Shown here: in pieces, positions 59,016 to 64,000 of the stretch
Numbering within the stretch: the first letter of the stretch is position 1
Layout of the letters: every line of letters starts with the position of its first letter
Source: Lichenicola sp965198655
GTDB lineage: Bacteria; Pseudomonadota; Alphaproteobacteria; Acetobacterales; Acetobacteraceae
Direction of reading: 5' to 3'
DNA length: 64,000 nt
NCBI GenBank assembly: GCA_965198655.1
Contig: OZ240668.1
Span: forward strand, 2,232,001 to 2,296,000
Made by a program: the position numbers and the translations under genes
The notes under the pieces: model-generated
Database searches by the model: none
What the model was told of the DNA's origin: nothing
What the model saw: only the letters and a program-made list of their open reading frames with translations

Positions 59016-60416
59016 ATGACCATGACGACGAGGACGCGTTCGGCCGGAGCAGCCTCCGCGCAAGCCGTGTTGCCCGCGCGGGGTTCCCTGCTGGCCAGCG
59101 CGGCGTCGGCGGAAAACGTCCTGCGCCTGTTCAGCCCGCGATCCGGCGTGGCGCCCAAGGCGTTGCTGGCAGCCGGGGTCAGCTACCTGTTCCTCCCGAT
59201 CGACCTGATCCCTAACCGGCTGCCCTGGATCGGCCATCTCGACGAGATCGGCTTCCTGCTGCTCGGCCTCGCCGGCGGGCTGACGTTGTCCGTGCCACCG
59301 GCGGCGGCCGGTTCCCGCCCGTCCGGGCTGATCTCCAAGTGGACGCAGCGCCTGGTGTGGCGGGCCATGCGTGTGGCCCTGGCCGGGCTGCTTGGACGGA
59401 TGGCGCTGCGCCTGATGCTAGGACGCTGGCCGGATCCGGCGGAGCTCCTCGCCTTCTGCGAGGGGTTCGATGCCAACGCGCACGGTCTGCCGCCGCTGCT
59501 GCGTGCCGTCGCCTACGTGCCGCAGGCCCGGACGCTGCTGAACCGCGCCATGCTGTTGAGCAACCAGCGCGGCCCGGCCGTGCACCGGCTCAGCGCGGCG
59601 CAGATGATGGGCGACCCGATGACGCTGTGGCGCGGGCCCAAGGTCCGGTTCCTGCACCTCGAGAAGACCGCGGGCTCGTCACTGATCGCGGCGCTGGCGG
59701 CACAGTTCCATCCGTTGCAGATCCATTCCGACACCGACCGCCGGGGACGATCGCCGGACCAGCAGCGGAAGCGGCACGAGGCCGAGGCGTTCCATCGCGA
59801 GGCCGCAGTGGTCTGGGGGCACTACGACCTGCCGGCGCTGCGGCGACTGGACGGCGATCAGCCCTGCTTCCGGTTCTGCCTGCTGCGCGAGCCCAGGCAG
59901 CGGATCCTGTCGCTGTACTACTTCTGGCGGTCGAACGAGGAGGAACGGAGCGAGAGCGTCCGCTTCGCGCACGAGAACAGGCTGCTGCCGTTCCTGCGCG
60001 TGCAGAACCCGGACATCCGCAACGACGTCGACAACATGTATGTCCGGCGGCTGACCGGCCTGTATGCGACCTCCTCCGCCGACCCGTTGCGCGACGCGCC
60101 GGAAGCGTCGCTGGCGGCAGCGCTCGACGCGCTCGACAGCCTCGATTTCGTCGGCATCTCGAACCGCCTCGGAGACAGCCTGGCCATGCTGGGGCAAATG
60201 CTGGACTTCACGCCGCCGGCCCGCACGCCCGAGGTGAACGTGCAGTCGAACGCCGAGCGGAACACGCTGCTCCCGGTGCGGCCCACCGCGCGCGAGCCGC
60301 TGACGCCCGCGATCGAGGCCGAGCTCGACCGCCTCACCCGCCTCGACATCATGCTCTACCGGCACGCCGAGCAGCGGTTCCAGCGCCTCGTCGAGGCCGG
60401 CGCGATGGCTGCCTGA
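59016..60416 (+). CDS. Sulfotransferase-like protein with N-terminal DUF1232 membrane domain
   Basis: A 466-residue fusion. N-terminal part (about residues 45-95: APKALLAAGVSYLFLPIDLI then GHLDEIGFLLLGLAGG) is a DUF1232/YkvA-type segment. The C-terminal part (about 205-460) begins with the PAPS 5'-phosphosulfate loop VRFLHLEKTAGSSLIAALA and continues with FRFCLLREPRQRILSLYYFW, the 3'-phosphate-binding region of family-2 sulfotransferases. Suggests a membrane-associated transferase sulfating a surface glycan or lipid; the acceptor is unknown. ATG at 59016 (GGAG about 10 nt upstream) chosen; the upstream frame crosses the emrAB operator. Confidence 0.85.
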   Translation: MTMTTRTRSAGAASAQAVLPARGSLLASAASAENVLRLFSPRSGVAPKALLAAGVSYLFLPIDLIPNRLPWIGHLDEIGFLLLGLAGGLTLSVPPAAAGSRPSGLISKWTQRLVWRAMRVALAGLLGRMALRLMLGRWPDPAELLAFCEGFDANAHGLPPLLRAVAYVPQARTLLNRAMLLSNQRGPAVHRLSAAQMMGDPMTLWRGPKVRFLHLEKTAGSSLIAALAAQFHPLQIHSDTDRRGRSPDQQRKRHEAEAFHREAAVVWGHYDLPALRRLDGDQPCFRFCLLREPRQRILSLYYFWRSNEEERSESVRFAHENRLLPFLRVQNPDIRNDVDNMYVRRLTGLYATSSADPLRDAPEASLAAALDALDSLDFVGISNRLGDSLAMLGQMLDFTPPARTPEVNVQSNAERNTLLPVRPTAREPLTPAIEAELDRLTRLDIMLYRHAEQRFQRLVEAGAMAA

Positions 60417-60428
60417 GCAGCCGGCCGG

Positions 60429-62222
60429 TCAGGCGATCGTCAGCCCCTGGGTGCGCACCAACCGCGCATAAAGGCCGTCGCGCTCCATCAGCTCGGCATG
60501 TGGGCCGCATTCCGTCGCCCGCCCGTCCGACAGCGCCACCACCAGGTCGGCCGAGCGCACGGTGGACAGCCGGTGCGCGACCACCACGGTGGTGCGCCCG
60601 CGACGCAGACGCGCCAGCGCTTCCTGCACCGTCGCCTCGCTTTCGGTATCGAGCGCGCTGGTCGCCTCGTCCAGCAGCAGCAGGCGGGGATCGCGAAGCA
60701 GCGCCCGGGCCAGCGCCACGCGCTGCCGCTGCCCGCCGGACAAGCGCTGCCCGCCCGGACCGACTCGGGTCGCATATCCGTCCGGCAGGGCCAGGATGAA
60801 CTCCGCCGCCGCCGCGGCCCGGGCGGCGTCGCGCACCGCGCCGTCATCCGCGTCCGCGCGGCCCATGCGTATGTTGTCGGCCACCGTCGCGTCGAACAAC
60901 AGCGTGTCCTGGCTGACATAGGCGATCGCGTCGCGCAGCGCCGACACGCGCAGGTCGCGCAGGTCGGCCCCGTCCAGCAGGATGCGCCCTGCCGACACGT
61001 CGTGCAGGCGGGGGATGAGGGAAAGCGCTGTGGACTTGCCGGCACCGGACGGGCCGACCAGCGCCACGGTCAGGCCCGGCTCGGCGACGAAGCTGAGGTC
61101 GCGCAGGCCCGCGCGCCCGTCCGGATAGCGGAAGGCGACGTTCTCGAACACCAGCCTGCCCCGCCCGGGGCCAAGCGGCCGCGCCGACGACCGCTCGACC
61201 ACGCCGGGCGGCTCGTCGATCACGCCGAAGATGCGCTCCAGTCCGCCCAGGCCCTCCTGCACCGCCGCGTTCAGCGAGCCCAGCGCACGCAGCGGCCGGG
61301 CCGCGATCAGCAGGGCGGCGACGAAGCCGGAAAAGCTGCCCAGCGTGGCGCCGCCGGTGGCCGCCCGCCAGCCGGCGAACCCCAGCACCGCCGCCACCGC
61401 GGTGCCGCCCAGCACTTCCAGCACCGGGTCGACCCGCGCACGCCCGCGGGTGATGCGCAGCAGGCTCGCGTGCAGCATGTCGAAGGACCGGTTGGCGCGC
61501 AGGATCTCGGCCTGCTCCAGCCGGTAGACGCGCACGGAGCGGGCCTGGGCGAAGCTCTCGTTCAGCAGCGCCGCGGTGCTGCCGATCTGCTCCTGCATGC
61601 CGCCCGAGGCGCGCCTGACCCGACGGCCGATGCGCTGGATCGGCACCGCCGCCAGGGGATAAAGCAGCGCCGCGATCAGGCTCAGCTCCCAGTCCATGAC
61701 GAACATGCCGACCACCAGCCCGACCACGGTGACGGCGTCGCCGAGCGAGTTCACCGCGCGGATCATCGCCTCGCGCATGCTGATGGCATCGGTGGTGAAC
61801 CGCGCCGCGAGCTGCGCCGGCGCCTCGCGCTCGATCCGGGCGATGTCGGCCCCCATCAGGTGGCCGAACATACGCCGCTGCAGGTCGCGTATCACGACCA
61901 GCACCAGGTCCTGCACCGCCACGGTCTGACCGTACTGCGCCGCCGCCTTGGCCGCGGTGATCATCACCACCAGGGCCGGCACCTGGTACAGGATGCGCGG
62001 GTCGTGGGCTGCGAACATGTCGAGCGCGCGTCGGATCACCAGCGGGTAGAGCGCGGTGAGGCCCGCCATCAGCAGGGTCAGCACCAGCATGGAGGCGAGT
62101 CGGGCGCGATGCTGCCGAACGTCCTCGCGCCAAAGCCGGCGCAACAAGAACAGGCTGGCCGCCGGCCGGACCGGCCGCGTCACGGCGGTCGCGGCGGCGG
62201 CCGGGTTTTGCACGACGCTCAT
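60429..62222 (-). CDS. ABC transporter, fused permease and ATPase (MsbA-like exporter)
   Basis: A 597-residue half-transporter. Six-TM ABC membrane domain (about residues 40-320) followed by an ATPase domain with Walker A LVGPSGAGKSTALSLI, Q-loop AYVSQDTLLFD, signature LSGGQRQRVALARALL, Walker B RLLLLDEATSALD and H-loop VVVAHRLST, all intact. Works as a homodimer. MsbA-type members flip lipid A or other amphiphiles; the substrate here is unproven. Converges with the sulfotransferase-like gene. Confidence 0.93.
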   Translation of the reverse strand: MSVVQNPAAAATAVTRPVRPAASLFLLRRLWREDVRQHRARLASMLVLTLLMAGLTALYPLVIRRALDMFAAHDPRILYQVPALVVMITAAKAAAQYGQTVAVQDLVLVVIRDLQRRMFGHLMGADIARIEREAPAQLAARFTTDAISMREAMIRAVNSLGDAVTVVGLVVGMFVMDWELSLIAALLYPLAAVPIQRIGRRVRRASGGMQEQIGSTAALLNESFAQARSVRVYRLEQAEILRANRSFDMLHASLLRITRGRARVDPVLEVLGGTAVAAVLGFAGWRAATGGATLGSFSGFVAALLIAARPLRALGSLNAAVQEGLGGLERIFGVIDEPPGVVERSSARPLGPGRGRLVFENVAFRYPDGRAGLRDLSFVAEPGLTVALVGPSGAGKSTALSLIPRLHDVSAGRILLDGADLRDLRVSALRDAIAYVSQDTLLFDATVADNIRMGRADADDGAVRDAARAAAAAEFILALPDGYATRVGPGGQRLSGGQRQRVALARALLRDPRLLLLDEATSALDTESEATVQEALARLRRGRTTVVVAHRLSTVRSADLVVALSDGRATECGPHAELMERDGLYARLVRTQGLTIA

Positions 62223-62352
62223 CCCAGGCGTTTACCAGCGGGCTCGGTGAACCACAAACCCGCGCCCGGACGGGGAAGGAACGGAAAACCGACGTGCCCC
62301 GTTGCGGCTCCCGTGGGCGCCTACGCGGCGACCGGTGAGGAAAGGTCGAGCC

Positions 62353-63147
62353 ATGTCGCTCCTGCACACCCTGAGCTGCCGCCGCTGCTTCGGCCGCGGC
62401 CTGGCCGCAACCGTGGTGGCGGCCCCCCTCGCCGCCCTGTTCGGCCGCGCCGCCGGGGCGGGGGACAAGCATGAGGCGCCGGTGCCAGGCAGCCCGGTGT
62501 CGCCACGCAGCCACGTCCTCGATACGGGCGCGGACGCCATCCAGTCCAAGCGCCCGCTCGACGCGATGAGCGCCTACCTCAACGGCTTCCACTTCTACGC
62601 CGACGACATGGGCCGGCAGGTGGAGGCGAACCACTACTGCACCCACTTGACCGAGGACTTCCGCCAGTGCGTCATCTTTGACGCCAACCAAGCGAACGCG
62701 AAGCTGATTGGGATCGAGTACATCGTCAGCGCGCGGCTGTTCAAGACCCTGCCGGAGGAGGAGCGGCGGCTCTGGCACAGCCACGACTACGAGGTGCAGT
62801 CCGGCGAGCTGATCGCGCCGGGCGTGCCGGACCTGGCCGAGCACGCCGTCATGGCCGACCTCGCCAGCACCTACGGCAAGACCTGGCACACCTGGCAGAT
62901 CGACCGGAGCCCGTCCTTTCCGATGGGCATCCCGCAACTGATGATGGGGTTCACGGAGGACAACCAGCTCGACCGGCAGATGCTGGCGGACCGGGACCAC
63001 CGGTTCGGGGTGTCGACTGCGCAGCAGAAGCGCAACCGCGCCGACATCGCGGCACCCGCACCGCTTGGCGGTGCCAACGCCTGGCAGGGCGGACAGGTGA
63101 TGCAGCTTGCGCTGCAGGAGGTGCCGGTCAGGACCGTCGGGCGCTGA
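62353..63147 (+). CDS. OBAP family protein (DUF1264)
   Basis: A 264-residue homologue of plant oil-body-associated proteins. Highly typical segments: LNGFHFYADDMGRQVEANHY, CTHLTEDFRQCVIFDA, LIGIEYIVSARLFKTLPEEE, LWHSHDYEVQSGELIAPGVP and YGKTWHTWQIDRS with PQLMMGF. The N-terminus (RRCFGRGLAATVVAAPLAAL) looks like a twin-arginine export signal, so the bacterial protein is probably periplasmic. Function unknown; conserved His residues hint at metal binding. Start at the ATG after GAGGAAAGG; an upstream frame to 62302 adds 17 residues. Confidence 0.9.
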   Translation: MSLLHTLSCRRCFGRGLAATVVAAPLAALFGRAAGAGDKHEAPVPGSPVSPRSHVLDTGADAIQSKRPLDAMSAYLNGFHFYADDMGRQVEANHYCTHLTEDFRQCVIFDANQANAKLIGIEYIVSARLFKTLPEEERRLWHSHDYEVQSGELIAPGVPDLAEHAVMADLASTYGKTWHTWQIDRSPSFPMGIPQLMMGFTEDNQLDRQMLADRDHRFGVSTAQQKRNRADIAAPAPLGGANAWQGGQVMQLALQEVPVRTVGR

Positions 63148-63154
63148 GGGATGG

Positions 63155-63275
63155 CGAAGGCCGGGGGCTTTGCCCCTGGACCCCATGAAGGGCAAAGCCC
63201 TTCAAACCCGACTCTTAAAGTGAAGGGGTCTGGGGCCTCCGGCCCCAGTGGGTCCAGGGCAAAGCCCTGGCCTTA
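63155..63275 (+). repeat. Dispersed multi-hairpin repeat, family A, copy 4 (most complete)
   Basis: About 120 bp with terminal inverted repeats: it begins AAGGCCGGGGGCTTTGCCCC and ends with GGGCAAAGCCCTGGCCTT. Four hairpins in order: GGGGCTTTGCCCC, GAAGGGCAAAGCCCTTC, GGGGCCTCCGGCCCC and CCAGGGCAAAGCCCTGG. It lies between the converging OBAP and cca genes, and its right end supplies the cca stop codon (TTA on the + strand). Confidence 0.92.
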
Positions 63276-64000
63276 TCGGCTGCGGAGCCGGGCCAGGCAG
63301 GCGGCTCGGTCCGCACGGCAGCCGCCGTCGCGCCACCAGGCCTCGACCTCCCGCAACGCGGCGCCGACCGCGGGACCGGGGGCAATCCCGGCCGCCACCG
63401 CGTCGCGGCCGGACAACGGAAACACCGGACGGTCCAGCGCGTGCAGGCGACGGCGCAACGACGACCAGGCGGCGGGATCGTCCGACCCGGCGGCGGCGAG
63501 CCAGCAACGGTCGGACAGCGAGGCTGCGGTGCTGTCAACGAGCAGGCGACGCAGGGCATCCTCGTCGAGGCCGGGATCCGGACGCACGCCGTGCATCAGC
63601 GTGCCGAGGCGCTCGGCGTCAGCGTTCGACAGCTTGAGCCGGGCGGCCAGGGACGCGGCGTCGCCCGAGGCGAGCGCGGCCAGGCGAAGCAGCGGATCCG
63701 GCGGAGCGTCCAGCGCCAGCAGCCGCGACAGCCGGCTCGGGTCGCCGCCCTGCGGCAGCACGGCGTCCAGCACGCCCAGCCGCCGCATCAGCCGGACGGG
63801 GTCCGCCGGGTCGGGCCCCGCGAGCAGCCGTCGCAGCTCCGCCCACACCCGCTCCGCCGAAAGCCGCTGCAGCAGCCCGACCGCGGCCCCGATGGCGTCG
63901 AGCGAAGCCGGATCCGGACTGCCGCGTCCGTAGCGGGCCTGGAAGCGGAAGTAGCGGAGGATGCGCAGCGCGTCCTCCGCGATCCTGGTGGCGGGATCGC
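63273..64000 (-). CDS. cca: CCA tRNA nucleotidyltransferase (5' part beyond window)
   Basis: C-terminal ~240 codons of a class-II nucleotidyltransferase that adds or repairs the 3' CCA of tRNA. The frame is open to the window edge, and the first visible residues (ATRIAEDALRILRYFRFQAR) are the conserved flexible-loop/ARIxEDxLRxLRxxRF signature of the CCA-enzyme/poly(A)-polymerase family, following the head domain that lies outside. The rest is the RNA-binding helical body (RVWAELRRLLAG ... AELRRLL-type repeats). The stop codon lies in a family A repeat, so the last residue or two may come from the repeat. Confidence 0.88.
   Translation of the reverse strand, partial: DPATRIAEDALRILRYFRFQARYGRGSPDPASLDAIGAAVGLLQRLSAERVWAELRRLLAGPDPADPVRLMRRLGVLDAVLPQGGDPSRLSRLLALDAPPDPLLRLAALASGDAASLAARLKLSNADAERLGTLMHGVRPDPGLDEDALRRLLVDSTAASLSDRCWLAAAGSDDPAAWSSLRRRLHALDRPVFPLSGRDAVAAGIAPGPAVGAALREVEAWWRDGGCRADRAACLARLRSR

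Overview
The window is a gene-dense, high-GC chromosomal segment from a Gram-negative alphaproteobacterium. Family resemblances (LptD/SurA/RsmA order, dnaG-rpoD, the acidic tail on L9, dodecin, a BdhA-type dehydrogenase, frequent GTG/TTG starts) suggest Rhodospirillales, probably Acetobacteraceae. That placement is inference, not a database result. No rRNA, tRNA or CRISPR array was seen.

Layout. 1-4.8 kb: the end of an RND efflux permease, a MOSC protein and a phospholipase-D-like enzyme. 4.9-11.8 kb: an outer-membrane assembly operon lptF-lptG-lptD-surA-rsmA. 11.8-15.3 kb: a gene remnant, a small hypothetical gene, cfa, and rpsF-rpsR-rplI. 15.7-23.2 kb: a PaiB-like protein, a large unrecognised protein lacking a normal start, a sugar isomerase / nucleotide-sugar epimerase / FAD oxidoreductase trio, TonB and a GNAT acetyltransferase. 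23.3-27.2 kb: dnaG-rpoD. 27.4-34.5 kb: an insert separating dnaG from yqeY, lower in GC from about 28.3 kb onward, with a retropepsin-like lipoprotein, a decayed polymorphic toxin with its immunity gene, a toxin-gene relic and a GtrII-like membrane protein. 34.5-41.6 kb: yqeY, carA (with an extra N-terminal helix-turn-helix-like domain), carB, greA and a threonine dehydratase. 41.7-50.6 kb: dodecin, a truncated upp copy, a membrane protein, intact upp, msrB, a small acidic protein, gpmI, an EnvC-like factor, ctpA, a divergent polysaccharide deacetylase and rppH. 50.8-55.6 kb: a 3-hydroxybutyrate-dehydrogenase-like SDR, a secreted type B carboxylesterase and a GntP-type permease, possibly one catabolic set. 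55.9-64 kb: an EmrAB pump with a palindromic operator, a DUF1232-sulfotransferase fusion, an MsbA-like ABC exporter, an OBAP/DUF1264 protein and the end of a CCA-adding enzyme.

The most interesting locus is 28.6-32.4 kb. One reading frame with two in-frame stops (TAA, TGA) encodes six 47-50-residue DUF4214-like repeats followed by a C-terminal domain resembling CdiA-type nuclease toxins. A CdiI-like immunity gene starts 4 nt after it, and a degraded piece of the same toxin gene follows. Two dispersed palindromic repeat families also stand out: a ~120-bp multi-hairpin element with terminal inverted repeats (4 copies) and a ~80-175-bp imperfect palindrome (3 copies).
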